This document shows, in pieces, positions 1-11,019 of a stretch of DNA of 64,000 nucleotides (its first letter is position 1; each line of letters begins with the position of its first letter). The stretch comes from Stichopus chloronotus. Lineage: Eukaryota; Echinodermata; Holothuroidea; Aspidochirotida; Stichopodidae. The stretch covers positions 32,717,511-32,781,510 of the forward strand of contig CM037836.1 of NCBI GenBank assembly GCA_021234535.1, given 5' to 3'. Position numbers and translations under genes: made by a program. The notes under the pieces were generated by a model, which was not told the origin of the DNA, did not search any database, and worked only from the letters and a program-made list of their open reading frames with translations.

Positions 1-1005
1 TGAGGCAATTTCATTTCGGCAAGTATAGAATTTGATATTAGTGTTTCGGTGACAAATTACGGCGAAAAGCTCCTAAACCTTCCCCGGGTTCACATACATT
101 AGTTCTGGATCGACCTTCATACTTGGCGACTAAGGTTTTCTTTGTACTAACCCCTTCTTTAGTGGCATTAAATTTGCACACAATGATATGCTAAAACCGT
201 AGAGCTTCCGGTGGATTCGCCCGGGCCCCGGAACCCCACCGAGTTTTTTCCCATTGTACATGGCTACATCAAGCCCTTGGACGGGCCTCACGGACGCTAC
301 TCGATGAAGCCAGTGCTGCAGGCGAAATATGTTACCACTAGTAATTCTATTTTGACCTCCATTTGCCCACCCCTATTCTAAAATCCTGGTGCCGCTACTG
401 GGAAATCCATAGGCCTTTTGAGGTAGGGGCCTAAACTGGCTAAGGATCCGTAGTCTTTCAATATTCTACACTACTTCATATGCTTCAAACAAGTTTAACG
501 GAATTCCACACATACACTGTAATGAGGGATTGGGCTGCGGGGGATTCTCGCGGATTGAATTACCATGACTTTCTAATTTCAACACACTAAACGTTAGGAG
601 AAGCCTTTCCATCGGTATCGCAACAGATTGCTGTAAACCTTAACTTGCCCATTGAAACTGTCCTTTTTTATTACGACATCTACCAGAACAAAATCTCATC
701 CCTTTCCATTAAAAAAAATAAGCTAGGCAGTATAGCTTACTTAAATTTCCCTTACATGTACAGACATACAGGACGTACTGGCCTTAGCCTGTCTTACTCA
801 TTTACGAACATATAAAATTCATGAAAATGTAGCAAAACTTACAACGAAAAAGAACATGATGCAGGTCTTAGACAAACACAATGGTGGAGGAATCGTTCAT
901 ACAAGGATATTATCTTCTTTAGTTGACCATGAAACAGTAGAGAGGTCTGTAACAGCTTCTTAAAAGGATCTGCTATTGCATGCAGAGGTGTGCGTAGCAT
1001 TAAAA
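1..1005. other. Unannotated AT-rich DNA
   Basis: I see no recognisable coding region, tandem repeat or transposon end here. It could belong to the left part of foldback element copy 1, whose left terminus is not found in the window. Confidence 0.4.
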
Positions 1006-1009
1006 ATCC

Positions 1010-2160
1010 AAGGTACGATAAGTTGTAATTTTAACATTTTGTGGATAATTGTTCAGTTGATCACGTAAAAAGAAGTAAACAAGTAAACATTCTGCAGAAA
1101 ATTGTTTAATTGCTCACCTACGAAGAACGCAATAAGTCAACATTTTGCAGAAAATTGTTGAATTGACAACATGTGATAAGTTATCGTTTGAACTTTTTTC
1201 AGAAAAATGTTCAAATGCTCCATTAGAAAAGATGTGAACAAGTCAACATTTTGCAGAAAAATGTTGAATTGACAAGATGTGGTAAGTTGTCATTTACACA
1301 TTTTGCAAGAAAATTGTTGAAATGACAAGATATGATAAGTTGTTATTCAAACAATTTACAGAAAATTGTTCAATTGCTTACTTAGTAAGAAAGTGAACAA
1401 GTTAACAGTTTGCAGCAAATTGTTGAAATGACAAGATATGATAAGTTGTTATTCAAACAATTTGCAGAAAATTGTCCAATTGCTTACTTAGTAAGAAAGT
1501 GAACAAGTTAACAGTTGCAGAAAATAGTTGAAATGACAAGATATGATAAGTTGTTATTCAAACAATTTGCAGAAAATTGTTCAGTTGCTTACTTAGTAAG
1601 AAAGTGAACAAGTTAACATTTTGCAGAAAATTGTTGCAATGACAAGATATGATAAGTTGTTATTCAAACAATTTGCAGAAAATTGTTCAATTGCTTACTT
1701 AGGGAGAAAGTTAACAAGTTAACATTTTCCAGCAAATTGTTGAATTGATAAGATGTGATAAGATGTCATTTCAACATTTTTCACAAAATTGTTGAGATGC
1801 TCACTTAGAAAAAAAGTGAACAAGCATACATCTTGCGGAAAATTGTTGAAATGACAAGATGTGATAAATGGTTATTCGAACATTTTGCAGAAAATTGTTT
1901 AATTGCTCACATAGATAAGAAGTGAACAAGTCAACATTTTGCAGCAAATTGTTGAATTGACAGGATGTAATAAGTGGTTATATGAACATTTTTAAAAAAA
2001 ATGTTGAATTCCTCATTTAGAATCAAGTTAACAAGTAAACATTTTGCAGAAAAATGTTGAGTTGTTAAGATAACACAACTGAACAAGTGATCATTTTTCT
2101 GTTTTTTGATGAGATATTATCTCGTTATGTAGACATTTTGCTGAAAATTGTCAACTTATG
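1010..2160. repeat. 106-bp dimeric satellite array
   Basis: About ten tandem units. The landmark 'GACAAGATATG' and its variants recur near 1334, 1440, 1545, 1651, 1757, 1863 and 1969, a period of 105-106 bp. Each unit is itself a dimer of two diverged halves of about 53 bp. Both halves end in a 'CATTTTGCAGAAAATTGTT'-like motif; one continues with TGAAATGACAAGAT and the other with CAATTGCTTACTTAG. The middle units (1320-1700) are the most similar and the edges decay, as expected from unequal exchange. The array ends just left of the start of homology between the two foldback element copies. Confidence 0.85.
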
Positions 2161-3242
2161 GGGCAAAGATATACTTATCTTGATGGCACTTTTAAGCTTC
2201 CGTAGTTATGTTATATGTTCCTGCGCACACAAGTAAAATGCAGATTCAATGTACAGGTGAACAGTGACGCAGACATTTCTATTTTTTAATTAACTGCTAA
2301 TCGCCATTTTAGCCTGCTTGCAAGACCCTTTGAATCTTGAATCTTATCATAGTGTGTAACACAGAGTACCCTTTCGAAATATTACCGACTTTCACTCAGG
2401 GAAAATAGAGGAAATGATTGATTGCTTCAAGTCGTTCCCACCCAGTAGCAACTCTGTTCATTGTGCTTGTACTGACAGTGACCTGTGCAGCTAATGCGCA
2501 TGCTGCCTGGTATAGTCGTGTACTGTACTGATAACTACCATACCACGACCAACGGCATAGTGCGATCATTGTGTTATTCGTTGTTTTTTACCGCATTGTT
2601 TTTACTTATCTATTTGAAGAAGTACCTAAGAAGTATCTTTACCGCCAGAATCCGTTGCTGGCGAAGCCATACATCGTGGCTCTTAGTGCGTGCCGTTATA
2701 CCATCTAGGCCAGGCTTATTTGTTTGTGTCAAAGCTTGTCCATCTCATTTAAGATGTACATATCTATTAGCCTAAGGAGTACGTGTTACTGGGCGGATGT
2801 GCAATCAGGGGTGCAGCATATGTCCACAGTCCCAAGAGGCTTGCCGCAAGCTCAATTCTTCTAGTTGAAACTGTATTTCATACTCATACACAGGGCATAT
2901 GGAAATGAGTAACAAACTGGGATGTGGCATCCCCTCCTCGGGTGTTATAGTCTTTTATTCTGTCCAATGCCTACCCCCTCCCATCGATAAGTTGACACAG
3001 GCTGCCCTGCACGTTGACTATAGTGCTCAGTTGCATACCTAAAGTACAATGCTGTGTCATATTCCAAGTCTACTTAGCACTTATCGGCAAGTGCTAGGTC
3101 TACACGCACATGATAAATCACACGGTATGCGCAGTGCAACATCGTAATCACGATCTGCTGACTCAAAGCGATACACTGTTCGATTGCTAGGAAGTAAAAC
3201 TCTCTGTCATGCACAGGTTTCGCCTGTATATATTAACTCCCC

Positions 3243-3930
3243 CAGTGGCGGCGCCAGAATGTCAGATTTGGGGGGCAAACTGAGGGCAGAGGAAAATGTT
3301 GGGGGGCATAAACATTCGCGAGCAGCTCGAAACCGAGCGCGAAGCGCGAGGCCTTGAGGGTGGGGTCCAGGGGCAAAGCCCCCGGAAGCTCTGAGGTTTT
3401 AGCATATCTCTGGGTGGAAAATTAAGCCCGGAGAGAGGTATATTATTTACTTTTATATCATTTATTTCTTCGGTTGACCGTATTCCAAGGTTTCCAGCTT
3501 TTATCTTTAGGAGTACCATTTCACATTTACGCGGTACCACCGAGTACACACACACACAGGCTACATACACTTCCATTCCATTCCTATATTTAGGAAAACA
3601 ACGACATTCCTATATTTAGGAAAACAACCACCTACCCGCCCTTCCCTTACGCTGGACGGTAAACATTCCAGAGAAAATTGGTCTGACCAGGCTGGCCTAC
3701 TGTTGAAGTGGCTACGGGCATGATATGAAAACTGGCAGCCTGTGTAACATAAATTAGGCATTTATCAATCATGGTTCCCCAGAAGCTGTTCTTATTCAGT
3801 CCAATGCCAATACATAGTTTTGTGACTAAATTAATTTTGGATGAGTACAAGATCTGATTGGGAAGGGTGAGAGCAACGGGGGGGGGGGGGGCAACTGTGG
3901 GGCAAGGAAACAATCTGGAGGGGCAAATAA
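3243..3930. repeat. Possible dispersed repeat starting CAGTGGCGGCGCCAG
   Basis: This is a GC- and G-rich stretch unlike its neighbours, starting 'CAGTGGCGGCGCCAGAATG' and ending near a poly-G run (about 3879-3891). It sits in the variable segment of foldback copy 1 and is absent from copy 2, which suggests a separate insertion. A 28-bp direct duplication lies at about 3574-3630. No matching inverted end was confirmed, so the borders are approximate. Confidence 0.3.
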
Positions 3931-4504
3931 CACCGCGAATATGCTCCCATGGATCCTAATGCCTTCCTCATGCACATGTTGAGAGGTTTCACCACGATCC
4001 TACACAACGCGACCTGGTAAGCATGCCATGATATTCCATCAATTGCAGCACAGGTGGAAAATCAGGTACAGCTTGTAGAATGAGTATGAACCAACAATGC
4101 AAACGATGTCTAGAAATCCAGATGCCCTCGTAAAGAAGGTTCCAGATGAAACGTCCCACTGGTTCATTTAAATTTATAGCCCAACTCCCCTTTTCATGAT
4201 CATTATTTGTTAGCCATTATACACCTTTACAAAAGCAAAGCACATCCCTTCATCCGTGGGCCTATGTATGACCTGAATAAACCACGGACAAAACCAAGTC
4301 GTGACTGAGTCACAACCGTCCATCTCTCTCTGAGAAGAGAGAAAACTCAGCTATTAAAAAATTAAAATAGTGGAGACTCGAGTTGATAACTACACTCAGT
4401 TGCTAAACTAGCTGCAAATGGTTTGACATGCTAAGAAAAGAGACACTTTACTACACTTCTGGGATGAACTTGTCACACTGATCAAGTCTTGCAGCAATAT
4501 GTAA

Positions 4505-4885
4505 TTAGTGTGAAAACAGAGAGCTGTTCAAAATGTAAGGCGGAAGATAAGGCTTCCAACTGAATTGACAGACATTTTTAAAAGTATGGGCAGATGGGGT
4601 GGGAGGAGGTGGGGTAGACATGGCATTGCTGAAATAGAAGCCAAGCACTCCTGTAGGGGAAGCCCAGGCTAAATCAAGTTCTTTGTTACTCAGTCCCATA
4701 TCTCTGATAGCAAACTTTGGTCGGCCGGAGAACTGACCTCTGGCGACCACGCAGTCGGTCCACCGAAGAAAGGGCCATTGGCTCGACTGCATATAATCAT
4801 ACAAGATTTTGTTCAACCAGGTGGCTCCGGTGGCCCTCCGTCGGCCACTTTGGCACTGGCGGTCAGATATTTCTGGCTGGGTCAT
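4505..4885 (-). other. ORF in foldback element, shared with copy 2
   Basis: This 126-codon minus-strand frame shares its first 91 residues with the frame at 19882-20196 of the second copy (both start MTQPEISDRQ). They then diverge where copy 2 lacks about 358 bp. I do not recognise the sequence: no signal peptide, membrane segment or known motif stands out. The surrounding non-coding DNA is equally similar between the copies, so conservation alone does not show coding function. It could be a captured host exon or a chance open frame in a repeat. Confidence 0.25.
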
Positions 4886-5154
4886 ATACGGTCTGTGTTC
4901 AAGTCAATTCATTTTTAGCCAGTATCATATATCGCAATCACTGACAACGTTAAACAATTAGAGGTGAAGGACTTTTGAAAAATATCTTCTTAAACTAGCA
5001 ACCTTGAAGGAAACAACACTCAAGTAAGCAAGGCATCTAAAAATTGGCAAACCCATACCTCTGACACTGTATACGCTAGAAAAAAAAAAAAAACAGGGAC
5101 CGGATTCAGTCACCTGATAGTAGACGGCAACATTTCCTTTCACCATTTGGGGTT

Positions 5155-5390
5155 ATTATGGCTGTTTTTTACTTCTTTTGGGTCGTTTTGGCTGTTTTAG
5201 GGTGTTTATTGGTGTTTCGGGCTGGTTTTGGGTAGCTTTTTGCTGGTTTTGGGTGGTTTTGGCTGTTTTTGGCTGGTTTTGGGTGGTTTTGGGTGGTTGT
5301 GGGTGGTTTTGGGTAGTTTTGGCTGGTTTTGGGTGGTTTTGGGTGGTTTTGGGTGGTTTTGGCTGGTTTTGGCTGGTTTCATGTTTTACA
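5155..5390 (+). repeat. GGTTTTGGGT/GGTTTTGGCT minisatellite (right terminal arm, copy 1)
   Basis: Tandem 10-bp units alternate between GGTTTTGGGT and GGTTTTGGCT and run to within a few bases of the element's right end. The same array occurs at 20465-20620, and inverted (CCAAAACCAGCC-type) at 16431-16790. The open frames it produces on both strands (FGWFWVVLGG-like and KPPKTTQNH-like peptides) are by-products of the repeat. Confidence 0.85.
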
Positions 5391-5449
5391 AATGCCCAGT
5401 TACACATACATAAAACCAATAAACTAATTAAGAGTTAAGAAGGGATCTA

Positions 5450-6105
5450 AGGTTAGGAGTTCCAGGGATAAGTTAAAGATTGTTTTGACTAATGCTAGGA
5501 GTATTTGTAATATATTTGATGAATTTGCGGTACTTCTAGTGGATATGAAGCCAGATCGACGTATGTGGTGTGATTGAATCTTGGTTAAGAGATGGCATTG
5601 ATAGTGCTGAGCTTTCTTATCCTGAGTCTGTGGTTTATCGTCAAGATAGGCTTAATAACAATATGGAGTTTGGTAAAGAGGAGTTATGTAGTATGTCAGA
5701 GATAATATTGTAAGTGTTGAGAAACCACATGTGCAAAGATCCTTTGTCAACTCTGTGTGGTGCGAGTTTACTCTAAATAACGCTAACAAAGCTTCTGTTT
5801 CAGTTGTCACAATTGGTATGATAATTTATTGCTCTCCAAATAGTGGGAAAGAAAATGATAATTTGTAATTTAACTCAATTAGGTAAGCTGCTAATTGTAA
5901 TGTTATTATCATGTTTGACTACAATTTTCGAGACATTGATTGGACTGAAGAATTGAGTGGTAGTATGGTATTGATTCTCTGGAGCTTGTTCAGGCTTGCA
6001 CCAGCATGTTTTTTTTTTTTTTTTAACTAGGGGTGAGAATATTTTTGATCTTGTTTTCACATCTGATCCTAATGTTGCTGACAATTTTGAGCTTCTAGGT
6101 AAATT
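5450..6105 (+). pseudogene. CR1-like LINE endonuclease relic
   Basis: The conceptual translation, with frameshifts and stops, follows the apurinic-like endonuclease (EEP) domain of CR1-superclade non-LTR retrotransposons. Recognisable blocks are LTNARSICN and an ESWLRDGIDS block (5570-5600), the metal-site block DYNFRDIDWTE (5919-5951, normally GDFN..DIDW) and NIFDLVFTSDPN (6040-6075). An oligo-T run interrupts the frame near 6009-6024. The relic begins about 50 bp right of foldback copy 1, so that element may have inserted into this LINE. No RT follows; 6105-6600 contains nothing I recognise. Confidence 0.75.
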
Positions 6106-6599
6106 ACTGGTGGTACTGGTGGCGCCCTTTGCTGGCTGTACTCCGTGCTATATTGGTAATGCTTTTTGCTTATTCGTACTTTGTTCTTCCTCTTCAAATA
6201 CTTTCGTGCCTTTTAAATCTGACTGTAGTATTCGTGTTTTACCTGTCGTCTATTTATGTGGTTTGTGTCACTCGTGTACAGTTTAACAGGTTTATCTCTC
6301 TGTTGCAGTCTAACGTAGAACGAAGGCTGCAGCCTACACGTACTTTACAACCTATACTTTTGCTGTAGACTGTAACGCGACTTTCCTATACCAGAGACGT
6401 GCTTTTGAAAATCAGGAAAAGCATGACTTATTCTTTTGTTACACAACCTTTCACTTCAAAGTTTGGGATTACTGGAAATACTTAAACATTATAACAAAGA
6501 GAGTGTCGTGGTGGAATGTTATGTAGCAAATCACCTATTCTTACAGTTATATCTTGTATAGAGACCCATTTGTCTCCATTCATACAGTTCATTACTAGT

Positions 6600-7560
6600 G
6601 TGGGGGGGGGGGGATCCTTCTTTAATCTTGTGTCCGTTCGGACATCCGTCGTTGTCATCACGTGACGTTAACAATAACAAACTAAAGGCGTTTCTTGCTG
6701 TATGGAACGCCAGTTCGATGAAGACGAAAACATCTTCTATTTGCGTCTTTATTATTGATGAAAAGCTTGACTTGCTTGCAATAAGTGAATCCTGGTTGAC
6801 AAGTGACTCACGTGATGATAGAATCCCGGCGGATCTAAAAAACACGTTGCCACATTTTGTCATTAATCACCAGCCCCGTCTACATCGTAAAGGCGGTGGG
6901 GTGTGCATCTCATAAAGGTTTCAAGGTTGTGAATAATGCTGTCCATCATTATCGTTCTTTTGAATATCTGGATGTTATCATAACCAGTGGTACAACCTCA
7001 GAACGACTTTTTACCATATAATGTCCTCCACCATCTCGTAAGAACAAATTGTCATCAAAAGTATTCTTCGAGGAGCTTTCATCTCTTTTTGAGATTACCA
7101 TGATTTATTCAGGTCGCGTTACGATGAGATTTCAACTTGCACGTAGACGATCCAACTGATCCTGACGCTTCTGCGTTATTAGAATCTACTGGTTTTCAAC
7201 AACTCGTGTGTATAGCTACTGGTACTCACTATCATGGACATAAGCTAGACTTAGTAATATTAAGAAAAGTAGAGTCACTTGCTTCAAATGTCTCTGTTCT
7301 CACCAGCATGCAGTCCGATCACAAGCCCGTGAAGTGCGAACTCAGTATTTCACGCCCTCCCTCGGCTACATTTGAAATGTGTTCACGCAGGCTTCGTGGA
7401 ATTGATGTTGTCAAACTACAAAACGATATCGACAAACAGTCCTTATCAAATCGTATGGTTTCTGATCTTCTTGACCGTTATGATTTTGGCCTTCGTCGTC
7501 TGCTTAAAGTGGAAGTCAGGGTTTCTTTCACTAAAATTCCCAACCGTAGTTATAACTAAC
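6600..7560 (+). pseudogene. CR1-like LINE: endonuclease domain relic
   Basis: The EEP domain of a second CR1-superclade LINE, of a different family from 5450-6105. The frame at 6598-6915 reads VWNASSMKTKTSS (the AxWNARS-type start), DLLAISESWL (catalytic Glu block) and RKGGGVCIS. After frameshifts, 7137-7520 reads HVDDPTDPDA, LDLVILRKVES, and the SDHKPVKCELS block that ends the domain (SDH catalytic motif). The GDFN block just before HVDDP is degraded. The reading resumes as RT after an insertion of about 640 bp. In life the protein nicks target DNA to prime reverse transcription; this copy is dead. Confidence 0.8.
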
Positions 7561-7689
7561 AAATATGATCAAGATTATCTCAAAACATGTGGACAATTTC
7601 GAGAAACGAGTCAAATTCGCAAAAAATCGATGAAGAACTCCGAAAGTCTGTCACATCAATATTCATCGAATCAAATATGAATATTTAAT

Positions 7690-8325
7690 ACTATCGCTTT
7701 TTCAAGGTATGAGGAGGTGTGGCTGAACAGTTCCATACGTAGCGATACGGGTCTGCATCTTTCCTGCATTTCATACCACTTATGAATGTGGGCAGATAAT
7801 ATATGCAGGATAGGCGTGGCCTCGCATACGATAGGTGGGCCTCGTCTACGCTGCATAATTATCTGCCACTAGAGGTAGTTGTGGGCGGATGCAGCACCTG
7901 ATGTACGTAGCCTACGTGTGCTGTATGTATCATCAGCTATCACTAAACTCTTGTTTACTTAACATTGGGCAATGCACGAACAGGAAGGGAACCATTAACC
8001 CTCGATTATGTTTATTCATAAAACGTCATCTCAGTCTTACGCTGTGATTGGTCATCGTATAGAGGAGACTGTCTTGTCCATGAACGTTTATTTTTTGTAC
8101 AGGACAAATGTTAAGAGATCTCATTCAACAGTAATTAACGCAATAATTATCGTTTCTTCTACATCCAAACACCTCCCCAACGTCTCTATATTTCGGTGAA
8201 CAATCAGTTTAGAAAGAAAAATCAACTAAAGGTGAATTTTCTCAGTCAAACCTGATTTCCCCTTTAATATCTACGCCCCTCTCAAAAAACGATCATGACC
8301 ATGCTTCTGTGATTACAAAAGATTA
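7690..8325. mobile_element. Insertion of about 640 bp interrupting the LINE
   Basis: LINE similarity stops near 7560-7690 and resumes near 8330 with CGLTIDRQLYHDHCELYRQ-like coding. The intervening DNA has no LINE-like coding and no open frame of note. Exact borders, terminal repeats and target duplication were not found, so this may be an insertion or a rearrangement. Confidence 0.4.
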
Positions 8326-8329
8326 AACC

Positions 8330-9127
8330 GGAGAGACGAAGATTGGGGAGGAAAATGATTAAGTGTGGTTTAACGATAGATAGACAGCTGTACCACGATC
8401 ACTGCGAGCTTTACCGCCAAATACTGCTAAATGCCGTTACCATCAGGATCGAATCACAAAGTGCAAAAATCGAAACTTATCGATCGTATGTGCAATCTCT
8501 TCCAGTCACATATTTTGCCTGATCATGTTTGTGAGAAACTCTTTGCAAACGATTTCGCTAGTTGTTTTTAATAAAATGGTCGTGAGCTTCGTGACAACAT
8601 TGACAATCAGTCTCCTGCAAGGATTTCATTCCGTCGATATCTGTGATCCACGTGAGAGCACGTTTGCTATATTTGAGCCTATTGACACAGATTATGTTCG
8701 TAAGCTGGTCAGCCAATCACCTGCAACGTCTTGTGCTCTGTACCCTATTCCAACTGTTCTTTTAAAATCAAGTTTAGATTCTTTACTGCCACACATTACT
8801 GATATAATCAATTATTCCTCATTTGGAATTGTACCCAAATCCTTGCACACAGCTCAAGTCATTCCACGTCTGAAGAAACCAGGCCTAAACCACAACGATT
8901 TTAAATATCTAACCTGAAATATATTTTTAAAGTTATTGAGCGAGCTGTCGCAGTACAGCTCAATGAATACCTTGAGAAGACAGGTCTACATTCCCTTATG
9001 CAATCGGCATATCGTTAAATTCGCAGCACCAAAACTGCAATGCTACGAATTTATAATGATCTATTAAAAGCTGTTGATCAACACCAAGGAGCTGTTTTAG
9101 TACTTTAAGATTTCTCAGCTGCGTTAT
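8330..9127 (+). pseudogene. CR1-like LINE: linker and N-terminal RT relic
   Basis: This continues the LINE of 6600-7560. The longest intact piece (8525-8917) includes PIDTDYVRKLVSQSPATSC, LLKSSLDSLLPHITDIIN and HTAQVIPRLKKPGLNHNDFK, the conserved fingers region preceding the RT core. In the next frame VIERAVAVQLNEYLEKTGLH, LMQSAYR and AMLRIYNDLLKAVDQHQGAV lead to a degraded DFSAAFD block (catalytic motif A) at about 9105-9127, where a 120-bp tandem array breaks the gene. Multiple frameshifts and stops mark it as inactive. Confidence 0.8.
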
Positions 9128-9510
9128 GTCGATTTGATTTTTGACAGTTTCTTACAATCAGAATTTCAGTGACTGTCATGTGCCGTTATTGTTCAATAGG
9201 GTCGCGAGAAACTGACAGATGCCAATTTTAAATTTTACATATGTGGATTAAATTTTACATATGACAATTTCTTCCAATCAGAATTCTAGCAGCTGTCATG
9301 TGCCTTCTGTTGTCCAATAGGATCACGAGAAACTGACAGATGCCGATTTAAATTGTCATATTTCGATTAAATTTTACATATGAGTTTCTTCCAATGAGAA
9401 CCCTAAAAACTGTCATGTGCCCTGATTTCATCCAATGAGATTGCGAGAAACTGACATATGACGATTTAATTCGACAAATGACGATGTTATTCGACATATG
9501 TCAATTTCTA
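9128..9510. repeat. Three tandem copies of a roughly 120-bp unit inside the LINE
   Basis: The motif CTGTCATGTGCC recurs near 9173, 9293 and 9410, each preceded by a 'TTTCTTCCAATCAGAAT'-like sequence and followed by 'GCGAGAAACTGACAGATG'. The array sits exactly between RT motif A (left) and the GxxQGSVLGP block (right), so it entered or expanded within the RT gene. Confidence 0.75.
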
Positions 9511-9574
9511 GACTTATGGAACGCTAGGCGCACCATACACGTTAAGCGCACCATACACGTAGCCTGGATGAAGG

Positions 9575-9837
9575 AATTCAACAAGGCTCTGTACTTGGTC
9601 CGTCCGTCCGTCCGTCCGTCCGTCCGTCCGTCCGTCCGTCCGTCCGTCCGTCCGTCCGTCCGTTTTTTATGTATGTTGCTCCATTGGGTGACATCATCAC
9701 TGCTGATGGTATTAGTGACATGTCTTATGCAGATGACACTCAAAATATGTCTTCCTTTGAAACAATCTGAGAGTCATCTTGCAGTTCCACATTTAGAACT
9801 ATGCATTCGTGACATTAAAGTAGGATGTGCCGTTTGA
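9575..9837 (+). pseudogene. CR1-like LINE: RT palm relic with YADD
   Basis: Right of the 120-bp array the frame reads GIQQGSVLGP (RT motif B) at about 9571-9600, then a (CCGT)n run, then MYVAPLGDIITADGISDM and the catalytic YADDT motif (about 9726-9740), ending ELCIRDIKVG near 9828. It is the same LINE as the fragments at 6600 and 8330. The thumb and 3' end are missing. 9838-10465 has nothing recognisable. Confidence 0.8.
9597..9664. repeat. (CCGT)n microsatellite, about 16 units
   Basis: An essentially perfect tetranucleotide run directly after the Gly-Pro codons of RT motif B. In translation it adds Ser-Val-Arg-Pro repeats. It was probably seeded from the 'GGTCCG' already in the RT codons. 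Confidence 0.95.
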
Positions 9838-10465
9838 AGGAATAAAAATAGCCTTTACGGTTGATCTTCTATCATTTTCTGTCATTTGATACCAATGTGA
9901 ATAATAACATGCCATGCCAGGTTTCTTTCATTAACAATTTCAATAAGTAGAGTGTTAATTACGGTAAAAAGAAGAGCGATTTAGTTTTTTCGGGTAAAAA
10001 GTTAGCGGAACTGGACCCTGTGGTAAGTGTGCGGCACTTCAATATGAACACACTGCTACAACGAAACACCTACGCAAAAGCATTTCCTTTAGAAATTAGG
10101 CTATACGTGGACAAATATATCTGTACAGGAGTTTTTATAACTTTCTGCAACTATAAGAAGTATAAGGAGTCCTTTGGTGTACTTTGGAAAATGCAGAAAT
10201 AACAGCACATCCTGCTTTAAAGGGAAATAGGGCGTTTAGAATACACCGACATGACATACAAAAGAAAATAGCGGTAATCATTGTTAAATCATTCAGTCTC
10301 ATCAATAAACATCTACCAAAGTTTCATCTTCTCAAAACATCATGCATGTGATGCGTGATGGAAGATGCATCATTTAAATTTTGAAAAGTTTGGGTGAACA
10401 AATTAGTGTTGAGTAACAAATAACTGAATTTCTATCTGTGAGGAGCATATTTCTTGAAAAGAAGA

Positions 10466-10469
10466 CTAC
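10466..10469. other. Target site duplication CTAC (left)
   Basis: CTAC directly precedes the TGTAACG left end of the LTR element; an identical CTAC at 16011-16014 directly follows the TTACA right end. Four to six bp is usual for Gypsy integrases. Confidence 0.65.
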
Positions 10470-10587
10470 TGTAACGTCGGCCAAGCACCAGAATATGCTG
10501 GTGGAAGAGACGGGCGAGTCCTTTAATAAAATGTATATATGGGTGCGGAGCAAGGTATACTTTGAGAACACAAACACGGAGAGAGAT
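10470..10587 (-). repeat. Truncated 3' LTR
   Basis: 118 bp beginning TGTAACGTCGGCC, identical by eye to 15581-15698. The match stops at ...GAGAGAGAT, where internal pol sequence begins. Confidence 0.85.
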
Positions 10588-11000
10588 ATCTGCAAACTTA
10601 TTGAGTAAAGTTCTGACCTTTGTGACTTCATCTAAGGAAAAATCAGATTCACCAAAATCAACTGACGGAGAACTGAATTATCAGCGTCATTGTCTCTGCT
10701 TACATGTGAGTCATTTTCTATCACTCTATATTCACTATTATCAGAAATAGAGTATAACTGCCCTAGGAAAGTATTAGGATCATTAGATACGTCACACTGG
10801 TTTGGATTAATAACACATACATTAGTGAATCCATTTTCAACTCTGGCCAATGATCGAGCTACCAGAAAATTTGGTTCACCAATGAACGTAGGTTCAAACA
10901 TAGCACAATATGTATCAGGGGCAATTATTTCATCAGAATTACGTATTCTGGCTACTATAATATTCTCACTATGAGCAGGCAGGGTATGAGATGCCTGCAC
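10588..11000 (-). pseudogene. Gypsy pol linker between protease and RT
   Basis: The minus-strand frame 10632-11000 begins MQASHTLPAHSENIIVARIR and includes FLVARSLARVENGFTNVCV. This is the 'pepsin-to-RT' linker typical of Gypsy polyproteins (IPA.SE..V.AR ... VARSLV). After a frameshift it reads FSLDEVTKVRTLLNKFADI, which normally leads into RT, but the element is cut here and joined to the LTR. No catalytic residues lie in this part. Confidence 0.65.
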
Positions 11001-11019
11001 TATTACATCTGAACATTAA

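Larger units (their letters stand above)
2205..5397. mobile_element. Modular foldback transposon, copy 1 (right part)
   Basis: Two blocks are shared with the element at 16415-20638: block A (2205-2885, matching about 17172-17590 plus 18434-18605) and block C (4014-5397, matching about 19684-20638). Block C ends in the same G/T-rich minisatellite and the same terminus, TTTCATGTTTTACAAATGCCC, read here at about 5377-5397. The DNA between A and C differs completely between copies. Copy 1 also has about 358 bp (4257-4614) absent from copy 2, without GT-AG borders, so it is not an intron. The left inverted terminus is not seen; it may lie beyond position 1 or have been replaced by the satellite at 1010-2160. 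The right flank is a CR1-like LINE relic. Confidence 0.7.

Noticed and set aside
2485..2775. 96-codon plus-strand ORF with hydrophobic start
   Set aside because: Lies in block A of the foldback element. The second copy carries a large insertion and indels that destroy the frame.
4257..4614. Intron lost from foldback copy 2 (retrocopy signature)
   Set aside because: The extra 358 bp of copy 1 has no GT-AG borders that recreate copy 2's junction, so a plain deletion or insertion is more likely.
5156..5438. Gly/Phe/Trp-rich and Lys/Pro/Gln-rich ORFs on opposite strands (also 16430-16882 and 20479-20722)
   Set aside because: Translations of the GGTTTTGGGT minisatellite; low complexity in every frame.
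9128..9510. CRISPR-like or regularly spaced repeats
   Set aside because: Eukaryotic tandem repeats without unique spacers. The same applies to the 106-, 116- and 145-bp arrays.
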